Source of the DNA: Pseudoclavibacter sp. AY1F1
GTDB lineage: Bacteria; Actinomycetota; Actinomycetes; Actinomycetales; Microbacteriaceae
Length of the DNA stretch: 64,000 bases
Assembly (NCBI RefSeq): GCF_002931075.1
Contig: NZ_PSTQ01000015.1
Coordinates: 16,576-80,575, forward strand
Reading direction: 5' to 3'
Positions 45,460 to 55,685 of the stretch are shown piece after piece. The notes under the pieces were generated by a model. The model was not told the DNA's origin and ran no database searches. It worked only from the letters and a program-made list of their open reading frames with translations. How positions within the stretch are numbered: the first letter of the stretch is position 1; each line of letters begins with the position of its first letter. The translations under genes and the position numbers were made by a program.

Positions 45460-46473
45460 ATGACAGCCACAGCCCCACCGCCAGCGACACCGGCGCCCCG
45501 CGCGGCGAACGCGCCGCGCGTGCCCCTCCTCAACCGCAAGGGCGCACTGCCCGTCGGCATCGCCGTCGTCCTCGGCCTCGCCGTGCTCTCGCTCTTCGTG
45601 GGCGCCTACGACATCGCAGGCAACGAGTTCGGTGGCGAGATGATCTGGATCTCCCGCGTCCCCCGCACCGTCTCCCTTGTGCTGGCGGGATGCGCCATGA
45701 GCGTCTCGGGGCTCATCCTGCAGCTCCTCACCCAGAACCGGTTCGTCGAGCCGACCACGACGGGCACCACCGAGTGGTCAGCCCTCGGCCTCCTCGTGAG
45801 CTACATCGTCGTCCCGGCAGCCGGCCTCACGACCCGCATGGTGATGGCCAGCGCCTCCGCCTTCATCGGCACCATGGTCTTCCTCGCCGTGCTGCGCCGA
45901 GTCGCTCTCCGCTCGGCCCTCATCGTGCCCCTCATCGGCATCATGCTCGGCGCCGTCGTCTCCGCCTTCACCACCTGGCTCGCGATCGAGACGAACTACC
46001 TGCAGATGCTCGGCACCTGGTTCATGGGCAGCTTCACGAGCGTCGTCCGCGGCCGATACGAAGTGCTGTGGATCGTGGCCATCATCGTCGTCATCGCCTA
46101 CTTCGTCGCCGACCGCTTCACCGTCGCCGGACTCGGCAAGGACATCGCCACCAACTTCGGCGTCAACTACAACCTCGTCATGTTCGTCGGTACTGCCCTC
46201 GTCGCCGTCGCCACCGGCGTCACGACCGTCGTCGTCGGATTCCTGCCGTTCCTCGGGCTCATCGTGCCGAACCTCGTCTCCATGGCCCGCGGTGACAACC
46301 TCAGGTCGAACCTGCCGTGGGTGTGCGTGCTGGGCGTCGGCATCATCATCGTGTGCGACATCATCGGCCGCGTCATCCGCATGCCGTTCGAGCTGCCCGT
46401 CTCGATGATCCTCGGCATGGTCGGCGCCGCCGTCTTCATCTCCCTCCTGCTCCGGATGCGGCGCGATGGCTGA
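45460..46473 (+). CDS. Siderophore ABC transporter permease 1 (FecCD family)
   Basis: A 337-residue permease with about nine to ten helices. ISRVPRTVSLVLAGCAMSVSGLILQLLTQNRFVEPTTTGTTEWSALG is the FecCD signature, and GFLPFLGLIVPNLV the ATPase-coupling segment. It pairs with the next gene, which overlaps by 8 bp. YclN/CeuB-like. Confidence 0.9.
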   Translation: MTATAPPPATPAPRAANAPRVPLLNRKGALPVGIAVVLGLAVLSLFVGAYDIAGNEFGGEMIWISRVPRTVSLVLAGCAMSVSGLILQLLTQNRFVEPTTTGTTEWSALGLLVSYIVVPAAGLTTRMVMASASAFIGTMVFLAVLRRVALRSALIVPLIGIMLGAVVSAFTTWLAIETNYLQMLGTWFMGSFTSVVRGRYEVLWIVAIIVVIAYFVADRFTVAGLGKDIATNFGVNYNLVMFVGTALVAVATGVTTVVVGFLPFLGLIVPNLVSMARGDNLRSNLPWVCVLGVGIIIVCDIIGRVIRMPFELPVSMILGMVGAAVFISLLLRMRRDG

Positions 46474-47515
46474 CACCGTGCCCCGCCTCCCGAGATCCAA
46501 TGCCCGCCGCGTCGGCGACAAGCTCAGCGACGCGTCCAAACCCGCTCGGCCGCCCCGCCTCTGGCTGCGCTTCAGCATCCTCGGTGCCCTCGTCGTGCTC
46601 TCCGCCGTCGGCGTCCTCACCTACGACATCGCCATGGAGCCGGGCAGCCGCGGCTTCTGGCTCGCCGTCAACCTGCGCGTCGTCACGGTCGCGACCGTCA
46701 TCGTCGTCGCCGCCTGTCAGGCTGTCGCGACCGTGCTGTTCCACACAGCGACCGGCAACCGCATCCTGACCCCCTCGATCATGGGGTTCGACGCCATCTA
46801 CGTCGTCTTCCAGACGGCCCTCGTGTTCTTCCTCGGCGGCGCGGCCCTCGCCTCGACCGACGGCCTCCCCAAGGTGTTCCTGCAGAGCTTCCTCATGGTG
46901 GGCTTCGCGACCGTGCTCTACACGTGGCTCTTCTCGGGCAAGCGCGGCAACCTGCACATCATGCTGCTCATCGGCGTCGTCTTCGGCGTGGGCTTCGGCT
47001 CGCTCTCCACGTTCATGCAGCGGCTTCTCACGCCGAGCGAGTTCGACGTGCTCTCGGCGAAGCTCTTCGGTAATCTCAGCAACTCGAACCCCGAGTATCT
47101 GCCGTGGGCGGCGCTCATCATCGCCGTCGTACTCGCCTTCATCTGGCGAACAAGGAACACCCTCGATGTGCTCGCCCTCGGGCGCGACACCGCCGTCAAC
47201 CTCGGCGTCGCCTACAAGCGCAAGGTCACGGTGCTCCTCATCCTGACGGCCGTGCTCATCTCCATCTCGACGACCCTCGTCGGACCCATGACGTTCTTCG
47301 GGTTCATCGTCGCGACCCTCGCCTACCAGCTGACCGGCTCCTCGCAGCACAAGCACGTCATCCCGTTCGCGATGCTCCTCGGCATGCTCACCCTGCTCGG
47401 CGGATACTTCGTGCTGCGCCACGTCTTCTACGCGGCCGGCACCCTCTCGATCATCATCGAGTTCGTCGGCGGACTGTTCTTCATCATCTACCTGTTGCGA
47501 AAGGGCGCCCTGTGA
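46466..47515 (+). CDS. Siderophore ABC transporter permease 2 (FecCD family)
   Basis: A 349-residue permease. A 30-residue basic N-terminus precedes about nine helices. ACQAVATVLFHTATGNRILTPSIMGFDAIYV and MTFFGFIVATLAYQLTGSSQHKHVIP are the family landmarks. It overlaps its neighbours on both sides (8 bp and GTGA), so the three are translated as a set. YclO/CeuC-like. Confidence 0.9.
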   Translation: MADTVPRLPRSNARRVGDKLSDASKPARPPRLWLRFSILGALVVLSAVGVLTYDIAMEPGSRGFWLAVNLRVVTVATVIVVAACQAVATVLFHTATGNRILTPSIMGFDAIYVVFQTALVFFLGGAALASTDGLPKVFLQSFLMVGFATVLYTWLFSGKRGNLHIMLLIGVVFGVGFGSLSTFMQRLLTPSEFDVLSAKLFGNLSNSNPEYLPWAALIIAVVLAFIWRTRNTLDVLALGRDTAVNLGVAYKRKVTVLLILTAVLISISTTLVGPMTFFGFIVATLAYQLTGSSQHKHVIPFAMLLGMLTLLGGYFVLRHVFYAAGTLSIIIEFVGGLFFIIYLLRKGAL

Positions 47516-48270
47516 TCTCGCTCTCGAACGTCACCAAGACCTACGGCAAGTCGACCGTGCTCGGACCCGTCACCCTCGACATCCCCGCGGGCGGCATCAC
47601 TGCCCTCGTCGGGCCGAATGGTGCCGGCAAGTCGACGCTCCTCACGATCGTCGGCAGGCTGACGGATGCGAGCACCGGCACGGTCACGGTCGGCGGCCAC
47701 GACGTGACGAAGGCGAAGAGCCGCGACCTCGCGAAGGTCGTCTCGATCCTCCGCCAGGAGAACCACTTCGTCACGCGCCTCACGGTGCGGGAGCTTGTCG
47801 GCTTCGGCCGCTTCCCCCACTCGCAGGGGCGGCTCACCGCAGACGATAAGCAGCACATCGACCGGGCCATCGAGTTCCTCGACCTCACGGCCCTCGAGAA
47901 CCGCTACCTCGACCAGCTCTCCGGCGGGCAGCGGCAGCGCGCCTACGTCGCCATGGTGCTCGCGCAGGACACCGATTACATTCTCCTCGACGAGCCCCTC
48001 AACAACCTCGACATGAAACACGCCGTCGCCATGATGGGCCAGTTGCGCCGGGCAGCGGATGAGCTCGGCAAGACGTTCGTCATCGTGATCCACGACATCA
48101 ACTTCGCTGCCGCCTACGCCGACAACATCATCGCCCTCACCGACGGGCAGCTCGCGCACTCCGGCAGCCCGAAGGACCTCATGACCACCGAGACCCTCGA
48201 GCACGTCTTTGGCACGCCAATCGAGGTGCGCCACGACGGCGACTACCCGCTCGCCGTCTATTACCGGTAG
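47512..48270 (+). CDS. Siderophore ABC transporter ATP-binding protein
   Basis: A 252-residue ATPase: Walker A GPNGAGKST, Q-loop RQENHF, signature LSGGQRQR, Walker B YILLDEPLNNLD and H-loop IHDINFA. It powers the two permeases. GTG start overlaps the permease-2 stop. YclP/CeuD-like. Confidence 0.93.
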   Translation: MISLSNVTKTYGKSTVLGPVTLDIPAGGITALVGPNGAGKSTLLTIVGRLTDASTGTVTVGGHDVTKAKSRDLAKVVSILRQENHFVTRLTVRELVGFGRFPHSQGRLTADDKQHIDRAIEFLDLTALENRYLDQLSGGQRQRAYVAMVLAQDTDYILLDEPLNNLDMKHAVAMMGQLRRAADELGKTFVIVIHDINFAAAYADNIIALTDGQLAHSGSPKDLMTTETLEHVFGTPIEVRHDGDYPLAVYYR

Positions 48271-48318
48271 CAGGCACTGTTGGGCGCTCGGTCGGGGCTC
48301 GCTGCGACGCGGAGCTCG

Positions 48319-49032
48319 CTACGCCTCGAGGCCGTCGAGCCAGGCGCCGACGACCCGGCGCGCGGCGACAGTGAGGCGCGGCGCGAGTGCGGCGGCGTCT
48401 GCCCGGATCTCTCGCGGGTCGAGCTCGTGGATCGCCAGCTCGTAGGCGTTCGCGATGAGCCACGTCTCCACCATCTGCGGGTCGACCTCGAGGTGGAACT
48501 GCAAGCCGAGCAGATTCGGGCCGGCGGCGAACGCCTGGTTCGGGAAGCCGGGGGTCTCCGCGAGACGCTGAGCACCGGCCGGGATCTCGAACTGATCGCC
48601 GTGCCAGTGCAGCACCGGCACGTCTCGCAGCCCCTCGAGCACCGAGCCAGCGCCATCCTCAGTGAGCGTCAGCGGCGAGAATCCGATCTCGACCAGCCCG
48701 GTCGGTGCGACGTCTGCGCCCATGGCGGCCGCCATGAGCTGGGCCCCCAGACACACGCCGAGCGTCGGTCGCTTCGCCTCGACCCGCGCCGCGATCGCCG
48801 CGATCTCCGGCGTCAGGAACGGGTACCGCTCCGCATCCCCCACACCGATCGGCCCGCCGAGCACCACCACGAGGTCGGCCGCGACGAGCTCCTCGACCGT
48901 GTCCCCGACCGAGAAGTCATGCTCCCCGGCCTCCAGGTAGCGGATGCTGTACCCGCGATCCGTGAGTAGGTCACGAAGCAGGCCGAGGTCTTCGAAGACG
49001 ACGTGGCGGATGACAAGCGCGGTGAGAGACAC
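48319..49032 (-). CDS. Class I glutamine amidotransferase
   Basis: A 237-residue GATase-1 protein: nucleophile Cys in LGVCLGAQL, catalytic His/Glu in GLQFHLEVD. VVVLGGPIGVGDAERYPFL fits the stand-alone GuaA-like subgroup, often linked with glutamate or polyamine metabolism. GTG start. It converges on the siderophore ATPase gene. Confidence 0.88.
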   Translation of the reverse strand: MSLTALVIRHVVFEDLGLLRDLLTDRGYSIRYLEAGEHDFSVGDTVEELVAADLVVVLGGPIGVGDAERYPFLTPEIAAIAARVEAKRPTLGVCLGAQLMAAAMGADVAPTGLVEIGFSPLTLTEDGAGSVLEGLRDVPVLHWHGDQFEIPAGAQRLAETPGFPNQAFAAGPNLLGLQFHLEVDPQMVETWLIANAYELAIHELDPREIRADAAALAPRLTVAARRVVGAWLDGLEA

Positions 49033-49110
49033 GGCGGGCTCTTTCGGGTTGGGTGCGACTCGAGGCGACGAGTCGGGCGTGGGTTCAGGTCGTCGGGTCA
49101 GGTCGTCGGG

Positions 49111-49779
49111 TCAGAGAGTCGGGGCCGGGGCGATGCGTGCGTACGCGGCGAGCACGGTGCGCTCCGACCTCACGAGGTACTCGTCGAGCGACTCCGCTGC
49201 CCCATCCGTGTCGCCGGCAAGGTGCAGCGTGAGCACGCGCTGGTTGAGGTCGATGTACGGGGCGTGCAGGTACTCGAGGTCATCGAGGAATCCGAACGCG
49301 AGCCGCAGCTCGGCCGAGACATTGGCGTAGACACGGTCGAGGCGCTCGCTGTCCGCGAGCGCGACGATCGCCGTGTGGAAGTCCATGTTGGCGGTGCCGA
49401 CCGCGGCCCAGTCTCCGGCTTCCCGGCCCGCGACGGCGCGCTCGACAGCCTCGCGCATCCGCGCGCCTGCCGGGTGCCGTCCGGGGGCGGCTTTCAGGGC
49501 CTGCACCTCGATCATGCGACGCACCCGGTAGATGTCGAGGATCGAGGCCAGCGAGGGGATCGCGACGAAGACGCCAGCGTTCGGCCGCCTCGTCAGGAGG
49601 CGCTCGAGCGTCAGCATGCGGAAGGCCTCGCGGAGCGTGTTGCGGGAGACGTCGAGGCGCTCCGTCATCGAGCTCTCTGAGAGCCGCTCGCCCGGGGAGA
49701 CCTCGCCCGCGACGATCATCTGGCGGAGGCTCGAGGCCGCCCGCTCGGCCCTGTCGAGGGTCTCGTCGGCTGCGTTCAC
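49111..49779 (-). CDS. GntR-family regulator with FCD domain
   Basis: A 222-residue repressor: winged HTH (LRQMIVAGEVSPGERLSESSMTERLDVSRNTLREAFRML) and FCD effector domain (ILDIYRVRRMIEVQALK, FHTAIVALADSERL, HLAGDTDGA). It diverges from the 5-oxoproline-type operon, with palindromes between, and so probably controls it in response to an organic acid. GTG start. Confidence 0.9.
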   Translation of the reverse strand: MNAADETLDRAERAASSLRQMIVAGEVSPGERLSESSMTERLDVSRNTLREAFRMLTLERLLTRRPNAGVFVAIPSLASILDIYRVRRMIEVQALKAAPGRHPAGARMREAVERAVAGREAGDWAAVGTANMDFHTAIVALADSERLDRVYANVSAELRLAFGFLDDLEYLHAPYIDLNQRVLTLHLAGDTDGAAESLDEYLVRSERTVLAAYARIAPAPTL

Positions 49780-49848
49780 GCTTCGAACTCTACCGGCGGG
49801 CGTCCATGCGCGCTCGAGCCGCTGGTTCCCTGAAACACCCCCGATACA

Positions 49849-49908
49849 TCTTGTAACAAGACATTTACTCGCCTATCGTTGAACAATCTGTTGCTCAGCG
49901 TTGAACAA
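49849..49908. promoter_or_regulatory. Candidate GntR operators in the divergent region
   Basis: TCTTGTAACAAGA is a perfect palindrome about a central A (49849-49861), and GTTGAACAA occurs twice 22 bp apart (49878-49886, 49900-49908). TATCGT at about 49874 may be a -10. Likely sites for the FCD regulator. Confidence 0.5.
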
Positions 49909-49960
49909 CCGTAGGGTTACGGCAATCACTCGCTGCTCCCCTACTGAACTGGAACGAGTT

Positions 49961-51253
49961 ATGTCCTCCACACCTCCTCCCGCATCATCGGCGTCATCCC
50001 AAGCCGGCTCCTCTCCCTCCGACGAGGCGAGCACTCCCGAGAAGCTCAAGCACTACGCGAAGGCTCGCCGCAATTCCCTCATCGGCGCCCTCTTCCTCAT
50101 GGCCACCTCGGCCATCGGCCCCGGCTTCATTACGCAGACCGCGACCTTCACGCAGCAGCTCGGCGCGGCCTTCGCGTTCGGCATCCTCGTCTCGGTGCTC
50201 ATCGACCTCGCCGTGCAGCTCAACATCTGGCGCATGATCACCCTCTCGGGCAAGCGTGCGAGCGATCTCGCGAACGACGCACTGCCGGGCAGCGGCTACG
50301 TGCTCGCGGTCCTCATCGTGATCGGCGGGCTTGTCTTCAACATCGGGAACATCGGCGGCGCGGGGCTCGGCCTCAACGTGCTGCTGGGGCTCGACGTGAA
50401 GGTCGGCGCCGTCATCAGCGCCGCCATCGCGATCGCGATCTTCCTCATCAAGCGCGCCGGAATCGTGATGGACCGCGTCGTGATCGTCGCGGGACTCGCC
50501 ATGATCGTGCTCACGGTCATCGTCGCGATCGTCGCGCAGCCGCCCATCGGCGACGCGCTCCGCCAGACGATCCTCCCCGACACGATCAACTTCGCAACCA
50601 TCACGACGATCGTCGGCGGCACTGTCGGCGGCTACATCGTCTACTCGGGAGCGCACAAGCTGCTCGACTCCGGCAACGCCGGCCCGGAGCACATCAAGCA
50701 GGTCAACCGTGCGGCCGTGACCGGCATCGTCATCACCGGCATCATGCGCTACGTGCTGTTCCTCGCCATCCTGGGCGTCGTCGCGAGCGGCGTTGTGCTC
50801 GACACGACCCTCAACCCCGCCGCCGACGCCTTCCAGGCTGCTGCCGGCGAGGCCGGCTTCCGCATCTTCGGAGCCATCTTCTGGCTCGCGGCCCTCACGA
50901 GCATCATCGGCGCCGCGTACACGTCGGTGTCGTTCCTCCCGGTCTTCTCGCGGCGCATCGCGGGCCGCGTCGCCGACTTCTGGACCGTCGGCTTCATCGT
51001 CTTCTCGCTCGCCGTCTACCTCTCCATCGGCACCCCGCCGGCAACACTGCTCGTCTTCGTCGGCGGCTTCAACGGCCTCATCCTGCCGATCGGTCTCACC
51101 CTGTTCATGTACATCGGCTGGTTCCGCCCGTCGAAGCTGGGCGGCGCGAAGTACCCGAAGTGGCTGCTGATCATCGGCACGCTTGCGACCCTCATCACCT
51201 GGTACATGGCCGTCAACGCGGTCGGACCGATCTTCGAGCTCCTCAACACCTGA
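49961..51253 (+). CDS. Nramp-like permease of the 5-oxoproline-type operon
   Basis: A 430-residue membrane protein with about eleven helices, after a Ser/Pro-rich start of 30 residues. LMATSAIGPGFITQTATFTQQ resembles the Nramp TM1 region, but the DPGN metal motif is replaced by GPGF. Members next to pxpA (YcsG-like) probably import an organic substrate instead of Mn2+. GGAACGAG precedes the ATG. First gene of the operon; 28 bp to pxpA. Confidence 0.85.
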   Translation: MSSTPPPASSASSQAGSSPSDEASTPEKLKHYAKARRNSLIGALFLMATSAIGPGFITQTATFTQQLGAAFAFGILVSVLIDLAVQLNIWRMITLSGKRASDLANDALPGSGYVLAVLIVIGGLVFNIGNIGGAGLGLNVLLGLDVKVGAVISAAIAIAIFLIKRAGIVMDRVVIVAGLAMIVLTVIVAIVAQPPIGDALRQTILPDTINFATITTIVGGTVGGYIVYSGAHKLLDSGNAGPEHIKQVNRAAVTGIVITGIMRYVLFLAILGVVASGVVLDTTLNPAADAFQAAAGEAGFRIFGAIFWLAALTSIIGAAYTSVSFLPVFSRRIAGRVADFWTVGFIVFSLAVYLSIGTPPATLLVFVGGFNGLILPIGLTLFMYIGWFRPSKLGGAKYPKWLLIIGTLATLITWYMAVNAVGPIFELLNT

Positions 51254-51281
51254 CCCTGGCCCCGAGTGAAAGGCTGACCAC

Positions 51282-52091
51282 ATGAACTCACGCTCCATCG
51301 ACCTCAACAGCGACCTCGGCGAGGGCTTCGGCCGCTGGACCCTCGGCGACGACCAGGAGATGCTCGGCGTCGTCACGAGCGCCAACGTCGCCTGCGGCTT
51401 CCACGCCGGCGACCCGCGCGCCATCCGCTCCACCGTTCGGGGGGCAGCGGATGCGGGCGTCGCGATCGGCGCGCACGTCGGCTACCGCGACCTGGCTGGC
51501 TTCGGGCGCCGCAACATCGACGTCGCCTCCGACGACCTCGTGGCCGACGTCATCTACCAGATCGGTGCGCTCCAGGCACTTGCGGCCGCCGAGGGGACCA
51601 GCGTCAGCTACGTGAAGCCGCACGGCGCCCTCTACAACACGATCGTGCACGACGAGCGCCAGGCCGCCGACGTCGTCGAGGCCGTGCACCTCGTCGACCC
51701 GAGCCTCGTGCTCCTCGGCATGCCGGGCTCGGCCGTGCTGCGCCTCGCGGGCGAGGCGGGCATCCCCACCGCGATCGAGGCGTTCGCCGACCGCGCGTAC
51801 ACCCCGCAGGGCACCCTCGTGTCCCGGCGCGAGCCGGGCGCCGTGCTGCACGACGTCAATGAGGTCGCGAAGCGCATGGTGCGCCTCGCGACCGAGGGCC
51901 TCCTCGAGGCCATCGACGGGAGCACCCTCGAGTTGCGGGCCGACTCCATCTGCGTGCACGGCGACAGCCCGGGGGCCACCGACATGGCCAGGCAGGTGCG
52001 GCTCGCGCTCACCGAGGCTGGCGTCGAGCTGCGCCCGTTCGCGCCCGGTCCCAGGACCGCGGCCGCCACCTCCGCAACCGCTAGGAGCTGA
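51282..52091 (+). CDS. pxpA: 5-oxoprolinase subunit PxpA (LamB/YcsF family)
   Basis: A 269-residue LamB/YcsF protein: [20 protein letters not shown] and [13 protein letters not shown] are invariant, [13 protein letters not shown] follows. With PxpB and PxpC it forms the ATP-dependent 5-oxoprolinase that opens pyroglutamate to glutamate. Ten bp separate it from the fused pxpB-pxpC gene. Confidence 0.92.
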   Translation: MNSRSIDLNSDLGEGFGRWTLGDDQEMLGVVTSANVACGFHAGDPRAIRSTVRGAADAGVAIGAHVGYRDLAGFGRRNIDVASDDLVADVIYQIGALQALAAAEGTSVSYVKPHGALYNTIVHDERQAADVVEAVHLVDPSLVLLGMPGSAVLRLAGEAGIPTAIEAFADRAYTPQGTLVSRREPGAVLHDVNEVAKRMVRLATEGLLEAIDGSTLELRADSICVHGDSPGATDMARQVRLALTEAGVELRPFAPGPRTAAATSATARS

Positions 52092-52100
52092 GCCCACCCC

Positions 52101-53861
52101 ATGAGAGTCCTCACCGCCCGCGACGACGCCGTCCTCATCGAGTGCGACAGCCTCGACGAGACGATCGCGCTCTTCGACGCCATGACCGCCCTGCGCATCC
52201 CCGGGGTCGGCGAGATGGTGCCGGGTGCCCGCACCCTGCTTGTCCCGTTCCGGCCAGCCCGGGTCACCGCCGAGGAGATCGAGGCCGCCGCCAGGGGCGC
52301 CGACCTCAGTGGCGTTCGCGCAGGAGAACCGCGGCGCCTCGAGATCCCGACGCGGTACGACGGTGAGGACCTCACGGAGGTCGCCGAGCTCCTCGGCATC
52401 TCCGCCGACGAAGTTGTGCGCCGGCACACGAACTCGACCTTCACTGTCGGGTTCGTGGGCTTCGCGCCCGGCTTCGCCTACCTGACGGGCGACGACCCGG
52501 TGCTCGACGTGCCCCGCCGGTCAACCCCGCGCACGCGCATCCCGGCAGGCTCCGTCGCCCTCGCCGGCACCTACAGCGGCGTCTACCCCCGCGAGAGCCC
52601 CGGCGGCTGGCAGCTCATCGGCACCACCGACGTCGCCATGTGGGACCTCGACCGCGACCCCGCCGCCTTCATGGCTCCGGGCGACGTCGTCACGTTCAGT
52701 GTCGACGCCGCGACCACGCGGGCACGCTCAACCGTGAGCGCGACCAGCATCGTGACCTCGACGGACAGCGTGACCTCGGCGGACAGCGTGACATCCGCGG
52801 CCCCAGTGACACAGACGGACCCCGTGACACCGGCGGACGCAGACGCGCCCCGATCTGCCGAGCCTGCGCATCCCGAACTTCCAGCCCCACGCGCCGCGAC
52901 GTCCGCGATCGAGGTGCTCTCCCCCGGCCTGCAGACGCTCTTCCAGGACCTGGGACGCGACGGCTACGCGAGCATGGGCGTCTCGGCCTCCGGGGCACTG
53001 GATGCGCCCGCCCACCGGCAGGCGAACCGCCTCGTTGGCAACGCCCCTGACGCAGCCACGCTCGAAGTCGCCTACGGGGGCTTGAACATTCGGGCCCGCG
53101 GCCCGCAGGTCGTGGCCGTCACGGGTGCTGAGGTCGAGCTGACCGTGAGCGGCGCCCTCCCCCGCCGGGTGGCCTTCGGCGCGGCGTTCGCCCTCGATGA
53201 CGGCGACGAGCTCCGACTCGGCTCCCCCCGGGCTGGTGTCCGCAGCTACGTCGCCGTGCGCGGCGGTTTCGATGCCCCGCCCGTCCTCGAGAGCCTCGCC
53301 ACTGACCTGCTCGCGGGCCTCGGCCCCGACGCGATCACGGCAGGAGACATGCTCGGCGTGCGCCTCCCGGATGTCCCGCTCTCGCCGGCGATCTCCGTCG
53401 CCGATGAGGCTCCGCGGGACTTGCCATCCGCATCCGGCAACACCGTCGAGCTGCGCATCGTGCTCGGCCCGCGCGACGACTGGTTCTCCGCCGAGGAGAT
53501 CGCCCGCTTCACGAGCCAGGAGTGGCAGGTGACGCCGCAGTCGAACCGCGTCGGCGTCCGCCTCGACGGCGAGGCCCTCACACGCAGCCAGAGTGGAGAG
53601 CTGCCAAGCGAGGGATGCGTCAGCGGCGCACTGCAGATGCCCCCGAACGGGCAGCCAGTGCTCTTCCTCGCCGACCACCCGCTCACCGGGGGCTACCCAG
53701 TGATCGGCGCCGTCGTCAGCACCGATCTGGCCCTCGCCGGTCAGCTGCCGGTCGGCTCCAAGGTGCGCTTCCGCATCGTCGATCCGCGCACCCACCAACC
53801 ACGCACCCACAAACCACGCACCCAGAGCTCACGCACCCAGACACCAGGAGAACTCCGATGA
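52101..53861 (+). CDS. pxpBC: Fused PxpB-PxpC 5-oxoprolinase subunits (KipI-KipA)
   Basis: A 586-residue fusion. Residues 1-205 are PxpB/KipI ([29 protein letters not shown]); 265-565 are PxpC/KipA ([44 protein letters not shown]). They are joined by a linker coded by six 18-bp repeats (52734-52841, Val-Thr-x-x-Asp-x). The C-terminus ends in four 15-bp repeats (Arg-Thr-x-x-Pro). Its stop overlaps the carboxylase start as ATGA. Confidence 0.92.
   Translation: MRVLTARDDAVLIECDSLDETIALFDAMTALRIPGVGEMVPGARTLLVPFRPARVTAEEIEAAARGADLSGVRAGEPRRLEIPTRYDGEDLTEVAELLGISADEVVRRHTNSTFTVGFVGFAPGFAYLTGDDPVLDVPRRSTPRTRIPAGSVALAGTYSGVYPRESPGGWQLIGTTDVAMWDLDRDPAAFMAPGDVVTFSVDAATTRARSTVSATSIVTSTDSVTSADSVTSAAPVTQTDPVTPADADAPRSAEPAHPELPAPRAATSAIEVLSPGLQTLFQDLGRDGYASMGVSASGALDAPAHRQANRLVGNAPDAATLEVAYGGLNIRARGPQVVAVTGAEVELTVSGALPRRVAFGAAFALDDGDELRLGSPRAGVRSYVAVRGGFDAPPVLESLATDLLAGLGPDAITAGDMLGVRLPDVPLSPAISVADEAPRDLPSASGNTVELRIVLGPRDDWFSAEEIARFTSQEWQVTPQSNRVGVRLDGEALTRSQSGELPSEGCVSGALQMPPNGQPVLFLADHPLTGGYPVIGAVVSTDLALAGQLPVGSKVRFRIVDPRTHQPRTHKPRTQSSRTQTPGELR
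52734..52841 (+). repeat. Six in-frame 18-bp tandem repeats (PxpB-PxpC linker)
   Basis: Units starting GTGACCTCGACGGACAGC-like at 52734, 52752, 52770, 52788, 52806 and 52824; the two central ones differ at one base. They encode a flexible Val-Thr-rich hinge. Confidence 0.85.
53787..53846 (+). repeat. Four in-frame 15-bp tandem repeats at the PxpBC C-terminus
   Basis: CGCACCCACCAACCA-like units at 53787, 53802, 53817 and 53832, encoding a basic Arg-Thr-Pro tail directly before the downstream ribosome site. Confidence 0.85.
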
Positions 53862-55633
53862 CCCGCATCAGCAAGGTCCTCATCGCGAACCGCGGCGAGA
53901 TCGCCGTGCGCGTCGCCCGCGCTTGCGCCGACTACGGGGTCGCCGCCGTCGCCGTCTACGCCGACTCCGACGCCGACGCCCTGCACGTGCGCCTCGCCGA
54001 CGACGCCGTTCCTCTCGAGGGCGCCACGTCGCGGGAGACCTACCTCGACGCTGACAAGCTCCTGGCCGCCGCCGCCGCGACGGGTGCAGACGCCATCCAC
54101 CCCGGCTACGGCTTCCTCTCCGAGAACGCCGACTTCGCGCGGGCCGTCGAGGCCGCCGGACTCGTGTGGATCGGCCCGACGCCAGAGGCCATCGAGCTCC
54201 TCGGCGACAAGATCTCCGCCCGACGCCTCGCAGAAAAGGTCGGAGCGCCCCTCGTCGCCGGCACGAGCGGGCCCGTCGACTCTCCCGCCGAGGCCAGCGC
54301 CTTCGCCGAAGAGCACGGCCTCCCCATCGCGATCAAGGCCGCGTTCGGTGGCGGCGGCCGCGGACTCCGCGTCGCCCGCCGCCTCGACGAGGTCGAGGAG
54401 CTCTTCGCGGCAGCGGGCCGCGAGGCCGTCGCCGCGTTCGGCCGCGGCGAGTGCTTCGTCGAGCAGTTCCTCGAGTCTCCGCGTCACATCGAGGCGCAGG
54501 TCCTCGCCGACACCCACGGCAACGTGGTCGTCGTCGGCACGCGCGACTGCTCCTTGCAGCGCCGCAACCAGAAGCTCGTCGAGGAAGCTCCCGCGCCGTT
54601 CCTGACCGCAGAGCAGCGGGAGCGCATCCACACCTCCGCGCGCGACATCTGCGCGGCCGCCGGTTACCGCAGCGCCGGCACCGTCGAGTTCCTCCTCGAC
54701 GCGAACGGCGTCATCTCCTTCCTCGAGGTCAACACGCGCCTCCAGGTCGAGCACCCCGTCACCGAGGAGACCGCCGGCGTCGACCTCGTCGTCGGCCAAC
54801 TCCGCATCGCCGACGGGCTCGCCATCGAGGCAGCCGAGTTCGAGCCGCGCGGGCACGCCTTCGAGTTCCGCATCAACGCTGAGGACCCGGCCCGCGGCTT
54901 CCTGCCGGGGCCAGGCACGATCTCGCTGTTCCGGGCGCCATCTGGTCCCGGCGTGCGCATCGACACGGGCGTCGAGACGGGCTCGGTGGTCTCCGGCCAG
55001 TTCGACTCGATGCTCGCGAAGCTCATCGTCACGGGAGCCACCCGTGAGGAGGCCCTGCGCCGTGCACGCCGCGCGCTCGCCGAGTTCGAGGTCGAAGGCG
55101 TGCCAACCGTGCTGCCCTTCCACCGCGCCGTGCTCGACGACCCCGACTTCATCGGCGGCAAAGGCCCCGACGGAAAACCCGGCTTCGGCGTGCACACCCA
55201 GTGGATCGAGACGACCTTCGCCGAGCGGGTGCCGGAACAGGCCCTCGCCGTCGAGGCCGCAGACCCCTCCGTCGTCTCGACCTGGATCGAGCTCGACGGG
55301 CGACGGGTCGCCATGCGCCTCCCCGCCACCCTCTTCGCGGCGGGCGGCGCTCCTGGCGCTGCGACGACGACCGGTGCAGCAGGCTCTGCAGGGGCAGCGG
55401 ATGCTGGCAGCGGTTCCGGCTCGTCGGTCACAGCCCCCATGGCGGGCACGCTCCTGCGCTGGCTCGTCGATGACGGCGCCGAGGTCGAGGCTGGCACCGC
55501 TGTCGCGGTGGTCGAGGCCATGAAGATGGAGACGCCCGTGCAGGTCAAGGCGGCAGGCGTGCTTCGCCAGCGCGCCGATGCGGGCAGTCCGATCGCCACC
55601 GGTGACGTGCTCGCGGAGGTCGAGTCGAGCTGA
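53858..55633 (+). CDS. Biotin carboxylase-BCCP fusion protein
   Basis: A 591-residue acyl-CoA-carboxylase alpha-type protein. [20 protein letters not shown] starts the biotin-carboxylase domain, with [11 protein letters not shown] (ATP grasp), [19 protein letters not shown] and [17 protein letters not shown]. The C-terminal ~75 residues after a Gly/Ala/Ser linker are a biotinyl domain with the EAMKMET lysine. No carboxyltransferase beta subunit is present; the KipI/KipA-like PxpBC may be its partner, as in YcsF-Acc-Kip clusters. ATGA coupling and CAGGAG. Confidence 0.9.
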   Translation: MTRISKVLIANRGEIAVRVARACADYGVAAVAVYADSDADALHVRLADDAVPLEGATSRETYLDADKLLAAAAATGADAIHPGYGFLSENADFARAVEAAGLVWIGPTPEAIELLGDKISARRLAEKVGAPLVAGTSGPVDSPAEASAFAEEHGLPIAIKAAFGGGGRGLRVARRLDEVEELFAAAGREAVAAFGRGECFVEQFLESPRHIEAQVLADTHGNVVVVGTRDCSLQRRNQKLVEEAPAPFLTAEQRERIHTSARDICAAAGYRSAGTVEFLLDANGVISFLEVNTRLQVEHPVTEETAGVDLVVGQLRIADGLAIEAAEFEPRGHAFEFRINAEDPARGFLPGPGTISLFRAPSGPGVRIDTGVETGSVVSGQFDSMLAKLIVTGATREEALRRARRALAEFEVEGVPTVLPFHRAVLDDPDFIGGKGPDGKPGFGVHTQWIETTFAERVPEQALAVEAADPSVVSTWIELDGRRVAMRLPATLFAAGGAPGAATTTGAAGSAGAADAGSGSGSSVTAPMAGTLLRWLVDDGAEVEAGTAVAVVEAMKMETPVQVKAAGVLRQRADAGSPIATGDVLAEVESS

Positions 55634-55685
55634 TCGGCTGCGAGCGACGCTGAGAATGTCCGTGGATGCGGGCAGACTGGAACGC

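Noticed and set aside
49961..51253. MntH manganese transporter
   Set aside because: The first-helix DPGN metal-binding motif is replaced by GPGF, and the gene heads a pxp operon, so metal transport is unlikely.
49994..51433. 479-codon minus-strand open frame
   Set aside because: Asp/Glu/Arg-rich antisense shadow of the Nramp-like permease gene.
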